From DATCJA01 sp963814955 (GTDB taxonomy: Bacteria; Acidobacteriota; Vicinamibacteria; Vicinamibacterales; UBA2999): a stretch of 64,000 nt of DNA. Shown in pieces: positions 10,032 to 19,213 of this stretch. The stretch is taken from NCBI GenBank assembly GCA_963814955.1, contig CAWFEX010000004.1, positions 496,001 through 560,000 of the forward strand. Direction: 5' to 3'. The position numbers and the translations under genes are program-made. Numbering within the stretch: the first letter of the stretch is position 1; the number at the start of each line of letters is the position of its first letter. The notes under the pieces are model-generated. The model had not been told where the DNA came from. It ran no database searches and was given only the letters and a program-made list of their open reading frames with translations.

Positions 10032-10957
10032 CGTGTCTTGACCCCCGATGCGATGAGCACGACGAATGGATCGCCGCTTTGCTTGGCGCCAACCTGCACG
10101 CGAACATCCCGCAATTTCGCTCCCTTCAGCAGGCGTTCGAGCTGCGCCTCGGTAAAGCCGAGCCAGTGATCGCCAAACTTCGTGCTGACCCACTTCTGAT
10201 CGTGTTTGCGAAGGTCCAGCACGAGCAGCCGTCCCCCCGGCTTGAGCACCCGAACCGCTTCGGTCAGTGTGTCCTCCAATACCGTTGCATGGTGCAGCGC
10301 CTGAGAGAGAAGGGCGATGTCGACGGAAGAATCACGCAAGGGTAGCCGAGCGAGGTCCCCTTTCTTCCACTGAACGTTGGTGACGCGTCGACGAGCGGCG
10401 AGTGCCTTGGCGCGCTCGAGCACCTCGTCCGATCGGTCGATGCCAATGACCGTGCGCGCCCATCGGGCCGCTTCGAGTGTCAGGTAACCGTCGCCGCACC
10501 CGATGTCGACCACGTCCAAGGGTGGCAGCAGATGGCCGAGCGCGCGAGCCCACGCGGCCCAGCTCCGTCCCGGAACCAGCTGGCGGATGTCGCCGTGCGT
10601 TTCAAAGTTCTCCTTGCGGTGCCGCAGCACTTCGTGGAGGCGCGCTTCGTCCTCCTGCACGGCGGCGTCGGCGGACGCTCCCGCGAATTCGGCATCGAGC
10701 AGGCTCCAGAGCGGCGCCTGCCCGTTGGCGCGCGCTTCGTCGGCCGCGAGGCGGTAGTAGACGTAGCCGCCCTCCGGCTCTTCGACGACGAGGCGCGATT
10801 CCTTGAGCAAACCCAGATGTCTCGACACTCCCGATTGCGCGACGCCCAGAATGTTCGTCAGCTCGCTGACATTGAATCGATCGTGCGCGAGCACGCGCAG
10901 CAGTCGAAGACGGGTGCCGTCGGCGAGGAGGCGAAAAAGCGTCGAGGCGCGCTGCAT
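10028..10957 (-). CDS. ArsR-family regulator fused to SAM-dependent methyltransferase domain, SahR-like
   Basis: The 309-residue product has an N-terminal winged helix of the ArsR type (LADGTRLRLLRVL, then VSELTNILGVAQSGVSRHLGLLKE, about 11-60). A class I methyltransferase fold follows (VVDIGCGDGYLTLEAA near 165, and LKPGGRLLVLDL). This layout matches SahR-type regulators, in which the SAM fold senses S-adenosylhomocysteine and the protein represses methionine-cycle genes. It is inferred here because the gene is coupled to metH by an ATGA overlap. Start ATG 10957 is preceded by an AT-rich stretch and a 16-bp palindrome rather than a ribosome-binding site, which suggests a short or absent leader and autoregulation. 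A second copy precedes ahcY at 28527. It could instead be an active methyltransferase. Confidence 0.85.
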   Translation of the reverse strand: MQRASTLFRLLADGTRLRLLRVLAHDRFNVSELTNILGVAQSGVSRHLGLLKESRLVVEEPEGGYVYYRLAADEARANGQAPLWSLLDAEFAGASADAAVQEDEARLHEVLRHRKENFETHGDIRQLVPGRSWAAWARALGHLLPPLDVVDIGCGDGYLTLEAARWARTVIGIDRSDEVLERAKALAARRRVTNVQWKKGDLARLPLRDSSVDIALLSQALHHATVLEDTLTEAVRVLKPGGRLLVLDLRKHDQKWVSTKFGDHWLGFTEAQLERLLKGAKLRDVRVQVGAKQSGDPFVVLIASGVKTR

Positions 10958-10969
10958 TCGTATATATAA

Positions 10970-10985
10970 ATCTACATATGTTGAT
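10970..10985. promoter_or_regulatory. palindromic operator upstream of the regulator-metH operon
   Basis: The 16-bp sequence atctacatatgttgat is a near-perfect palindrome (only the fifth base pair from each end, T/T, fails... the remaining pairs match) centred on CATATG. It lies 12 bp upstream of the regulator's start codon, next to a TATATA stretch that could be the -10 box. It is the natural candidate for the binding site of the ArsR-type product. The palindrome upstream of the second regulator shares the skeleton ATC-N2-CATA-N4-GAT. Confidence 0.55.
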
Positions 10986-11214
10986 ATGAAATCGTCAATC
11001 CTACAGCAATGTTGATTGCGGGCTCCGTTCCTTCTCGCGCATAATCGGATTCCACACACGTTCGCCCCGCACGGGCTTACAAACCGTCTCAACTGATTGG
11101 GTGTTACTCGCAACAAGCCTTCGACCGTGATTCACCGGGCGCGACATTGGTGCGCTCTGTAGTGGCTCGGGAAGGGCATACCACTCAATTTCCCAACGAA
11201 AGGTGTCGCCAGCG

Positions 11215-13392
11215 ATGGGATCAGCAGCACTGTTCGAAGCCGCGAAGAGCATTCGCGATTGGTCACTCAACGAGGGTCGTAACTCGAACTCCACCGCCAA
11301 GGCCGTCGAGGCGTACGCCTCGCTGGTGTTCAACGACAAGGTGCAGCAGGAGCGGCTGCCGAAGCCGGCATACCGCGCTCTTCGCGCGACAATTACCCGC
11401 GGCGAGCCACTCGACGCGGCGACTGGCGACGCTGTTGCCACGGCGCTGAAGGAATGGGCGGTGGAGCACGGCGCCACGCATTACACGCACTGGTTCCAGC
11501 CGATGACCGGCATCACGGCCGAGAAGCACGATTCTTTCCTCTCTCCCACGAACCAGGGCACCGCCATCACCGAATTCCGCGGGAAGGAACTGATCAAGGG
11601 CGAGCCGGACGCATCGAGCTTCCCGTCGGGCGGCATGCGGTCGACCTTCGAGGCGCGGGGCTACACGGCGTGGGACCCGACGAGCCCGCCGTGGCTCCAC
11701 ATGAACAGCAACAGCGCGACGCTGGTGATCCCGACCGCATTCGTGAGCTGGACCGGTGAAGCGCTCGACAAGAAGACGCCGCTGCTCCGTTCGATGGAGG
11801 CCGTATCGAAGCAGGCGGTTCGCGTGCTGAAGCTGTTCGGTTCGACGGCCGAGCGCGTCTTCTCGACGTGCGGGCCCGAACAGGAATACTTCCTCATCGA
11901 TCGCAACTTCTATTTCGCGCGCCCGGATCTCATCAACGCCGGCCGCACCCTGTTTGGCGCGAAGCCGCCAAAGGGGCAGGAGATGGAAGATCAGTACTTT
12001 GGCTCAATCCCCGAGCGCGTGCTGGCGTGCATGGCCGAAGCCGAGCTGGAGCTGTTCAAGATCGGCGTCCCTGTCAAGACCCGGCACAATGAGGTCGCGC
12101 CAAGCCAGTATGAGATCGCGCCGGTGTTCGAAAATGCGAACCTTGCGGTCGATCACCAGATGATGACGATGGAAACGCTGAAACGGGTGGCGCCGAAATA
12201 CGGGCTGGAGTGCCTGCTGCACGAGAAGCCGTTCGCGGGGGTCAACGGGTCCGGTAAGCACAACAACTGGTCGCTGTCGGACGAATTCGGGAACAACCTC
12301 CTGGGTCCCGGCGATACGCCACACGACAACATGCAGTTCCTGGTGTTCTGTGCGGCCGTGATTCGTGCGGTCGACAAGTGGCAGGGGCTGCTGCGCGCCA
12401 GCATCGCCAGTGCCGGAAACGATCATCGCCTGGGCGCCAACGAGGCTCCACCGGCCATTCTGTCCATTTTCCTCGGCGACATGCTGACCGACATCTTCGA
12501 CCAGATCGAAAAAGGAAGCGCCAAGTCCACGAAGCAGGGTGGAACGCTCGACGTCGGCGTGAGCGTCCTGCCGAAGCTTCCGCGGGACGCCGGCGACCGC
12601 AACCGTACCAGCCCGTTTGCGTTCACCGGCAACAAATTCGAGTTCCGAGCGGTGTCTTCGGGCCAGAACATCTCCTTCCCGAACACGGCGCTCAACGCGG
12701 CGATGGCCGAATCGCTCGACTACGTGGCCACCACGCTCGAGAACGCGACGGCCAAGGGTGAGGAGCTGAACAAGGCGGTCGGCAAACTGCTGACGAAGAT
12801 TATCAAGGAGCACAAGCGGATCATCTTCAACGGCAATAACTACGCGCCCGAATGGGAGAAGGAAGCCGGCAAGCGCAAGCTTCTGAATCTGAAGAACACC
12901 GTTGACGCGCTGCCGCAGCTCGTCACGAAGGACGTAACCACCCTCCTGGACAAGTACAAGATTCTGAACGAGCGTGAAATCCACGCCCGGTACGAGATTT
13001 TCCTCGAGAACTACAACAAGACCGTCAACGTCGAAGCCAATCTGATGGTGCTCATGGCGAACCGTTACATCCTGCCGGCGGCATTGCAGTACCAGACGCA
13101 GATCGGCCAGAGCGTCGCGGCGGTCAAGAGCGCTGGTGGAAAATCGGTGCAGGGCAAGAAGCTGCTCACGACGTACACCAGGCTTGTCGATCGGTTCAAG
13201 GCTCAGACGGACGCGCTCGAATCGGTCCTTGACCACAATGGCGGCTCCGCCGAAAAACACGCGAAATACATGCGGGACAAGGTGATCCCCGCTATGGGCA
13301 AGCTGCGCGAGCTCGGCGATCAGATTGAAGTGCTCACTCCGCACGAGATCTGGCCGCTTCCTACCTACAGAGAAATGCTCTTTGTGAAGTAG
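11215..13392 (+). CDS. glnN: type III glutamine synthetase
   Basis: A glutamine synthetase of the GSIII class, about 725 residues, which is the usual length for this class and far longer than type I. It catalyses the same ATP-dependent amidation of glutamate. Characteristic segments include THWFQPMTG near residue 95, GPEQEYFLID near 223, and PVKTRHNEVAPSQYEIAPVFE and VNGSGKHNNWS in the catalytic core. FRAVSSGQN and a long helical C-terminus follow. ATG 11215 has GAAAGG upstream; an in-frame GTG at 11203 is the alternative. It is divergent from the regulator-metH operon and ends at a strong terminator. GSIII typically serves under nitrogen limitation, and its presence beside a type I gene suggests condition-specific use. 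Confidence 0.95.
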   Translation: MGSAALFEAAKSIRDWSLNEGRNSNSTAKAVEAYASLVFNDKVQQERLPKPAYRALRATITRGEPLDAATGDAVATALKEWAVEHGATHYTHWFQPMTGITAEKHDSFLSPTNQGTAITEFRGKELIKGEPDASSFPSGGMRSTFEARGYTAWDPTSPPWLHMNSNSATLVIPTAFVSWTGEALDKKTPLLRSMEAVSKQAVRVLKLFGSTAERVFSTCGPEQEYFLIDRNFYFARPDLINAGRTLFGAKPPKGQEMEDQYFGSIPERVLACMAEAELELFKIGVPVKTRHNEVAPSQYEIAPVFENANLAVDHQMMTMETLKRVAPKYGLECLLHEKPFAGVNGSGKHNNWSLSDEFGNNLLGPGDTPHDNMQFLVFCAAVIRAVDKWQGLLRASIASAGNDHRLGANEAPPAILSIFLGDMLTDIFDQIEKGSAKSTKQGGTLDVGVSVLPKLPRDAGDRNRTSPFAFTGNKFEFRAVSSGQNISFPNTALNAAMAESLDYVATTLENATAKGEELNKAVGKLLTKIIKEHKRIIFNGNNYAPEWEKEAGKRKLLNLKNTVDALPQLVTKDVTTLLDKYKILNEREIHARYEIFLENYNKTVNVEANLMVLMANRYILPAALQYQTQIGQSVAAVKSAGGKSVQGKKLLTTYTRLVDRFKAQTDALESVLDHNGGSAEKHAKYMRDKVIPAMGKLRELGDQIEVLTPHEIWPLPTYREMLFVK

Positions 13393-13412
13393 CAGGCAGT
13401 ACGCAGTAGCTG

Positions 13413-13445
13413 AAGGGCCGGCAAACGCGCCGGCCCTTTTTCTTT
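13413..13445 (+). terminator. rho-independent terminator after glnN
   Basis: A perfect 10-bp GC-rich stem (aagggccggc at 13413-13422 and gccggccctt at 13429-13438) with a six-base loop is followed directly by a run of T broken by one C. It lies 20 bases after the glnN stop and is the clearest intrinsic terminator in the window. Confidence 0.9.
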
Positions 13446-13969
13446 GCGTTCCTTGTGGCTCGCGACGATCCGACAAAGCCTACCAACCGCTCACGACCGG
13501 CGACCAGCTGCTACCCATCGCCCACCACCAACCACCTAAACTAACTACCATTTAACCCGCCACCTACTTGGTACCCATCCTGCAAGTCCGCATTCTTGAC
13601 CTTGGCTGCCATGCGGCTGGCGTGGATTAGCGGCCCGGGATATACGGCCAATCGTTTCCGGCGATCCAAATTTTCGTACGGTCGAGTGCGTGAGGCTTCG
13701 TTTGGAGGTCTCCCGAGCGTGCAGCGCGAGGTCGTCAGGTTTCGATGTCACGAATGCCTTCATGAGGGCGCTGGTGACCGCGATGGGGGTGACCTCGGGG
13801 TGGCGCCGCGGCAGTACCGGCTGAACGGCTCGTGTGCGATCCGGCCTGCCATTCGAAACCCAGAACGCATTAGAAGGCTGGTAACAGGGATGTAACACAG
13901 CGGTTTGGCCAGATCCCCGCTGCGACGTGACATGTAAGGACTTACGTGTTTTGAAGAGTGCATAACCGC
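13446..13969. other. intergenic region without a supported gene
   Basis: About 520 bases lie between the glnN terminator and the HEAT/DUF349 gene. Around 13515-13572 there is a pyrimidine-biased stretch with repeated CCACC and ACCA words. The rest shows no codon bias, no RNA gene that I recognise and no clear promoter. Open frames on either strand here are low-complexity and look like chance. Confidence 0.5.
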
Positions 13970-16831
13970 ATGGGTATTCTTGAGAAGCTTCGTCCGCAGC
14001 CACGATGGAAACATGCGGATCCGGCGGTTCGGGTCGCAGCGGTGTACGAGATTCGCCCGGACGACACCGAGACACTGCACGCGCTTGCCCGCGAAGACGC
14101 CGAGCCGCGCGTCCGGCGCGCGGCGGTGACGCGGATAGACGCGGCCGGCATTCTTGCGGAGGTCGCGAAAACAGATCCGGATGAAGAGGTGCGCGCCGAA
14201 GCGGTACGCGGGCTCGCAGGATTGGCCGCCGAGGCGGACGACCTTGCCAGCGCCCTCGACGCCGGGAAGCAGTTGCTGGGTCTCGGCAGGATGAAAGAAG
14301 TCTTGCTGGTTGCGCGCGACAGCTCCAATCCCGGCGTGCGCGCGGCGATCGTGGACCTCATTGACGACCCCAAAGCGCTGGCCGCCGTCAGCCGTCAGGC
14401 CCGCGACAGCGCAACGCGGCTGCGAGCTCTCGGTCGCCTGCAGGACCGCGACGAGGTTCTGAATGTCGCGCTCAAAGCCGAACACACGGATACGGCGGTC
14501 GCGGCGCTCGAGCGAATCGGCGATTCGGAGGCGCTCACGGAGGTCGCTCAGCGCGCCCGCAACAAAGTGGCAGGCCGGCGTGCCCGCGCGCGCCTCCGGC
14601 TGATGGCGGAGGCGGCACAACCATCGGCTGCCCCGGAAGTTCCGATGAGCGCGGACGAGCGCCAGCGGGCGCTCGACTTGCTGCATCGGGCGGAGGGGCT
14701 GGTGGCGGTTGCCGACCCGGACGAAGCTGGCCGTGCGCTCACGTCCGTGCGCCTGGCCTGGGCCGAACTGCAGGCGGACGTGGAGCTCGATTCGGCGCTC
14801 GTGCGCGAGTTCGACGTCGCCACCGACGCCGTGCGCGAAGCCATCGGCGAACGGCAGCAGGAACGGGCGCTCGAGGAAGAGCGAGCGCGGACGGTCGCCC
14901 GCGAGCAGGCGGACCGGACCGCCATCTGCGAAGAGATCGAGGGACTCCCCTCTGAAGGCGGTGCCGATCGCATCGCCGAGCTGAAGGTGCGCTGGGACAG
15001 TTTGCCGCCGATGCCATCGGAGTACGCGGCCCCGCTGACCCGCAGGTTCCAGGACGCCTGTCGGACGTTCGAGGATCGCGAGCGGCGCCGGCTGCTCGCC
15101 GCCGCCGCCGCGGCACGACTCGAAACGCTCGCCACCGAGCTCGAACAGCTCGCGGCATCGTCTCAGCCGCCGGACGACGTCATCGCCCGCTGGCGCGGAC
15201 TGCGCCGCGACGCCGACGTGCTGCGCGAGCATGCGCCGGCCAATCCCCAGGCCGCCGAGCGGCTGGAACGTGCGATTGTGTTGCTCGAGGAGAAGGAGCA
15301 GCAGCAGGTCGCGATACGAGCGAAGCTGGAACAGGACAACCTGCGGCGCCTGCAGCAGTTGTGTCGTCACGCCGAGGCGTTGGTTGCGGCTGACCAGATC
15401 ACGCTGAAGGCAGGCATGCGCACTGTGCGTGACATCCGGTCCGCCATCGAGCAGCGTCAGCCGTTGCCGTCAAAGAAAGACTGGCAGGAGATTCATGCCC
15501 GCCTCGAAATCGCTCGGGCGAAGCTGGCGCCGAAGGTTCAGGATCTTCGCGAAGCCGACGAGTGGCAGCGGTGGGCAAACCTCCAGGTACAGGAAGAGTT
15601 GTGCGTCCACATGGAGACCCTCAAGAACGAGCAGAACCCCGAAGTGGCTGCCCGGCGCATGCGAGAGCTCCAGTCGCGCTGGAAAGAAGTGGCGCTGGCG
15701 CCACCCGCAAAGGGCGAGGCGATGTGGCGCCGGTTCAAGACCGCTCAGGACGAGGTGTTCGCGCGGACCGGTGCGTACTTCGCGGCGCAGGCCCAAGAGC
15801 GGGCGGGGAATCTGGCGAAGAAGCAGGCACTGTGCGAGCGCGCCGCGGCGCTCGCAGAATCCACCGATTGGGTGCCCACGGCAGTAGCGCTTCAGGCGCT
15901 GCAGGCCGAGTGGAAGACCATCGGACCTGTTACGCGCGGCCATGAGAAAGCTGTATGGGAGAGTTTTCGCGGTGCGTGCGATCGCTTCTTCACGCGGCGG
16001 CAGCAGGATCTGAAACAGCGTAAGGAAGCGTGGGCCAGCAATCTCGCCAAAAAAGAAGCGCTGTGCGCCAGGGCTGAAGCGCTTGCCGACTCCAGCGAGT
16101 GGGACGCGGCCGCCGCCGAGATCCGCCAGCTTCAGGCCGAGTGGAAGACGATCGGTCCGATTCGCAAGTCGAAATCCGAGGTGGTGTGGCAGCGTTTTCG
16201 CGCGGCATGCGATCGGTTTTTCGAGCGGTTCAAACACCGGGATCAGGTGGAGCTCGTCTCAAAAGCCGAGCCCCGCGAAGCCGTCATCCGTCAGCTCGAA
16301 CAGCTGCTTTCGCAAAACGGCGCCACTGATAATGCGCCGCCCGAGGGCCTGATCGCGGTCGTTCAACAGGCGCGTGAGCAGTGGCAGCAGGCGCCGGAGC
16401 TGCCCCGGCAGATGCAGCAGGATCTTGCCGTCCGCTACCACGAAACGCTGGGTCGGCTGGTGTCCGCCTGGCCCGACGCATTCCATGGCACCGATCTGGA
16501 TCCTGACGCCACGCGGAAGCGCATGGAGAAGCTGGTGACGCGGGTGGAGGAACTCGTCTCGACGCCTGGCCGCCACGCGGTCGCGCTCTCGCCGGCAGAG
16601 TTGCTGGCCCGCCAGTGGCGGGAGCGGCTGGCCTCCAACACGATTGCCGGCGGCCGTCCTGTTGAAAGCGACGAGGCTCGCTGGCGTGCTGCCGAGCAGG
16701 ACGTCCGGAATGCGCAGGCGCAATGGATGCGGCTCGGTCCCGTACCGGCCGACATCGCGGGCCCGCTCAACGAGCGGTTCCAGCGCGCGTGCCGACGATT
16801 CTTCGAACAACGCACCAAACGCGCTTCCTGA
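13970..16831 (+). CDS. HEAT-repeat and DUF349 multi-repeat protein
   Basis: A 953-residue, charged, almost wholly alpha-helical protein. The first 200 residues hold HEAT-like repeats (HADPAVRVAAVYEIRPDD, EPRVRRAAVTRID, NPGVRAAIVDLIDDP). The rest carries several DUF349 repeats, visible as W-K-x-(I/V)-(G/A)-P followed by an aromatic-rich helix: RWKEVALAPPAKGEAMWRRFK, EWKTIGPVTRGHEKAVWESFR, EWKTIGPIRKSKSEVVWQRFR. No signal peptide or membrane segment is seen, so it should be cytosolic. DUF349 proteins have no settled biochemical role, and a scaffold or nucleic-acid-associated function is only a guess. ATG 13970 gives MGILEKLRPQPRW; a GTG four codons upstream is possible. Confidence 0.8.
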   Translation: MGILEKLRPQPRWKHADPAVRVAAVYEIRPDDTETLHALAREDAEPRVRRAAVTRIDAAGILAEVAKTDPDEEVRAEAVRGLAGLAAEADDLASALDAGKQLLGLGRMKEVLLVARDSSNPGVRAAIVDLIDDPKALAAVSRQARDSATRLRALGRLQDRDEVLNVALKAEHTDTAVAALERIGDSEALTEVAQRARNKVAGRRARARLRLMAEAAQPSAAPEVPMSADERQRALDLLHRAEGLVAVADPDEAGRALTSVRLAWAELQADVELDSALVREFDVATDAVREAIGERQQERALEEERARTVAREQADRTAICEEIEGLPSEGGADRIAELKVRWDSLPPMPSEYAAPLTRRFQDACRTFEDRERRRLLAAAAAARLETLATELEQLAASSQPPDDVIARWRGLRRDADVLREHAPANPQAAERLERAIVLLEEKEQQQVAIRAKLEQDNLRRLQQLCRHAEALVAADQITLKAGMRTVRDIRSAIEQRQPLPSKKDWQEIHARLEIARAKLAPKVQDLREADEWQRWANLQVQEELCVHMETLKNEQNPEVAARRMRELQSRWKEVALAPPAKGEAMWRRFKTAQDEVFARTGAYFAAQAQERAGNLAKKQALCERAAALAESTDWVPTAVALQALQAEWKTIGPVTRGHEKAVWESFRGACDRFFTRRQQDLKQRKEAWASNLAKKEALCARAEALADSSEWDAAAAEIRQLQAEWKTIGPIRKSKSEVVWQRFRAACDRFFERFKHRDQVELVSKAEPREAVIRQLEQLLSQNGATDNAPPEGLIAVVQQAREQWQQAPELPRQMQQDLAVRYHETLGRLVSAWPDAFHGTDLDPDATRKRMEKLVTRVEELVSTPGRHAVALSPAELLARQWRERLASNTIAGGRPVESDEARWRAAEQDVRNAQAQWMRLGPVPADIAGPLNERFQRACRRFFEQRTKRAS

Positions 16832-16980
16832 ACTCTCGCGCAGCGCCGGGTGTGAACGCAGGCATTCGTTTGTGTTTCTCCGTCGTCATCCATCGCGGCA
16901 TACACCGACAGCGCTGATTCGGACTTCGTGGATCGCGCGGCACGAACTCGCGTCGGGGAATCACTTCGCTCGGTTTCAGT

Positions 16981-17050
16981 GAGCATTGGCATGCTCCGCA
17001 GGTTGGCGGCTGTCCGGCACAACTGCGGCGTTCGGCGGTAAGCCGGACAG
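16981..17050. repeat. inverted repeats between convergent genes
   Basis: Two inverted repeats lie in the 281-base gap between convergent genes. One is gagcat and atgctc with a four-base loop (16981-16996). The other is ctgtccggc and gccggacag (17010-17018 and 17042-17050) with a long loop. The arms of the second match the GTCCGGC/GCCGGAC arms of the short hairpins elsewhere in the window. No T-run follows, and no gene is supported in this gap. Confidence 0.5.
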
Positions 17051-17112
17051 GCGCCGATGCGGGCCCGATCGACGGCTACCCTGCGTCTTGTGTCCCGTGA
17101 TCGTTGTGAAGC

Positions 17113-19050
17113 CTACCCTTCGAGGTAGGTATATCCATGGAGACCGTCTTCGTAGAAGCGCAATAGGCGCCCCGCGCCCTCGTAATCGATACGGCCGCCG
17201 CGGACAGCGGTTTCCACGTCGGTGCGCAGCTTGCCGAGCAGAATCTCCGCATCGAACTCCACATAGTCCAGGACTTCCCGCACCGTGTCGCCCTTGATGA
17301 GCGTGTCCAGGCGGGCGTCGCCATTGGCGTCGAGGCTGACATGCACCGCGTGCGTGTCGCCGAACAGGTTGTGGAGGTCGCCGAGAATTTCCTGGTAGGC
17401 CCCGACCAGGAAGACGCCCAGATAGTAGGAGCCGCCGTTGACCGTATGAAGCGGCAGCGTCTTCTTGACATCACGCCGGTCGACGAAGCGATCGACCTTG
17501 CCGTCGGAATCGCAGGTGATGTCGCCGAGCACCGCGTGATTGGTGGGTCGTTCGTTCAGCCGGTGAATGGGCACGACCGGAAACAGCTGCTTGATGGCCC
17601 AGCTGTCCGGAATCGACTGAAACAGCGAGAAATTGCAGAAATAGGTGTCCGAGAGCTGCTCGTCGAGGTTCTGAAGATCCTCCGGCACCTCGCCCATCGT
17701 CTGAACGATTTTCTGGAGCTTCGTGCAGGTGGCCCAGAACAGGTTTTCCGCGGTACTGCGCTGGTCGAGGGGCAGGTAGCCGCCGTTGAACAGGCTGATG
17801 GCCATGTCCAGCGCCTGTTGGGCGTCGTGGAAGGCCTCCAGCGCGTTTCGTGCCGTGACATTGTTATGGGTTTCGACCAAGTCGATGAGCGGCTGCTCCC
17901 ACTCCGGTTTTGCCGCGATCGGCACCTTTTCGTCGCCGAAACCCGAGACGCCGAGCACGTTGAAAACCAGCACGCTGTGGTAGGCAACCACGGCCCTGCC
18001 GCTCTCGGACACGATTGTCGGATGCGGGACGCCTGCCTCATCGCAGACCGTCTGAATGTGATAGACGACGTCGTTGGCGTACTCCTCGAGCGTGTAGTTC
18101 ATGCTCGACTCGAAGTTGGTCTGCGAGCCGTCGTAGTCGACGCCCAGACCGCCGCCGACGTCCAGAAACTGCAAACCTGCGCCGAGCCGGGCAAGCTCCG
18201 TGTATACGCGGGCGGCCTCGTTCAGCGCTCCTTTGACGATCCGGATGTTGGTGATCTGGCTGCCCAGGTGGAAGTGAAGCAGCTTCAGGCAATCCTGCAT
18301 GCCTCGGGCTTTCAGCTCCTCGAGGCCGCGCATGATTTCGGTGACGGTCAGGCCGAACTTCGACCGGAATCCGCCGGATGACTGCCAGCGTCCGCTTCCA
18401 CGCGCGGCAAGCTTGACGCGCATGCCGATCTGCGGCCGGACGCCGATTTTTTCAGCCGTCTCGAGGATCAGGCCGAGCTCGGTGTACTTCTCCACGACCG
18501 GGATGATGTTGCGGCCGATCTTCAGCGCGAGCATCGCCGTCTCGATGAACTCGGCGTCCTTGAAGCCGTTGCAGATGATGGGCGTGTCGTTGTCAGCCAG
18601 CGCGACCACCGCCAGCAGCTCTGGCTTCGACCCCGCCTCGAGACCGAACCGATACGGGCGGCCGAAATCCAGCACCTCTTCGACCACCTGGCGCTGCTGG
18701 TTGACCTTGATCGGATACACGCAGCTGTAACCGCCGTGATACTGGTTCTGGGAGATCGCGGACTGAAAGGCCGCGTGAATCTCGCCAAGACGGTGGCGGA
18801 GGATGTCGGTAAACCGGATCAGAACCGGCAGACTGATCCCTCGCAGCTGCAACCGGTCCACAAGCTCCTTCAGGTCGATCGCATGCGCAGGGTCCTTGGT
18901 GGGATGAACCTGCATATGGCCAGAGCCGTTGACCGAGAAGTAGCCATGACCCCAGCGCGGTACCTCGTAGAGCTCGCTGGCGTCCTGGACGCTCCATGCT
19001 CTGGTCGACGAAGTGCTCGCCACCGCGGGCGCAGGACGCCCGTTGGTCAT
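17113..19050 (-). CDS. speA: biosynthetic arginine decarboxylase
   Basis: SpeA decarboxylates arginine to agmatine, the first step of the arginine route to putrescine. The 645-residue product matches the long biosynthetic class. The PLP lysine is in YPIKVNQQRQ (Lys115). The glycine-rich phosphate-binding region is FLDVGGGLGVDYDG. The family insertion YANDVVYHIQTVCDE and the C-terminal barrel with the catalytic Cys region NFSLFQSIPDSWAI are present. No signal peptide is seen. The ATG at 19050 gives an N-terminal extension of about 20 residues before the conserved WSVQDASELY segment, so a later start is possible. The gene is divergent from the thioesterase. Confidence 0.96.
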   Translation of the reverse strand: MTNGRPAPAVASTSSTRAWSVQDASELYEVPRWGHGYFSVNGSGHMQVHPTKDPAHAIDLKELVDRLQLRGISLPVLIRFTDILRHRLGEIHAAFQSAISQNQYHGGYSCVYPIKVNQQRQVVEEVLDFGRPYRFGLEAGSKPELLAVVALADNDTPIICNGFKDAEFIETAMLALKIGRNIIPVVEKYTELGLILETAEKIGVRPQIGMRVKLAARGSGRWQSSGGFRSKFGLTVTEIMRGLEELKARGMQDCLKLLHFHLGSQITNIRIVKGALNEAARVYTELARLGAGLQFLDVGGGLGVDYDGSQTNFESSMNYTLEEYANDVVYHIQTVCDEAGVPHPTIVSESGRAVVAYHSVLVFNVLGVSGFGDEKVPIAAKPEWEQPLIDLVETHNNVTARNALEAFHDAQQALDMAISLFNGGYLPLDQRSTAENLFWATCTKLQKIVQTMGEVPEDLQNLDEQLSDTYFCNFSLFQSIPDSWAIKQLFPVVPIHRLNERPTNHAVLGDITCDSDGKVDRFVDRRDVKKTLPLHTVNGGSYYLGVFLVGAYQEILGDLHNLFGDTHAVHVSLDANGDARLDTLIKGDTVREVLDYVEFDAEILLGKLRTDVETAVRGGRIDYEGAGRLLRFYEDGLHGYTYLEG

Positions 19051-19213
19051 CGGTACTCATCTGAAGTTCATGATACGAGGTCTTTCGGCTTTAGTCTCTA
19101 ATCTTTTTATGGCTGTCGGCGATTTGCTCATCGCGCTCGCACCCTTCGAGTCGCTCTCTCGACCCACGGCCGACACCAGTCGATGGCGTGATGACGACTA
19201 GAATGAGGGTTCC

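Noticed and set aside
10958..11214. SAM riboswitch upstream of metH
   Set aside because: metH follows an overlapping regulator gene, and the upstream region shows a DNA palindrome and AT-rich promoter rather than a riboswitch fold.
12004..13476. 490-codon minus-strand open frame opposite glnN
   Set aside because: Antisense to conserved GSIII sequence, with repetitive Arg/Val/Leu-rich composition and no protein-like pattern.
13545..14075. 176-codon minus-strand open frame in the spacer before the DUF349 gene
   Set aside because: It runs into the 5' end of the DUF349 gene, has no start signal, and its composition is not protein-like.
13760..15370. 536-codon minus-strand open frame opposite the DUF349 gene
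   Set aside because: A shadow of the plus-strand repeats; no ribosome-binding site and no recognisable domain.
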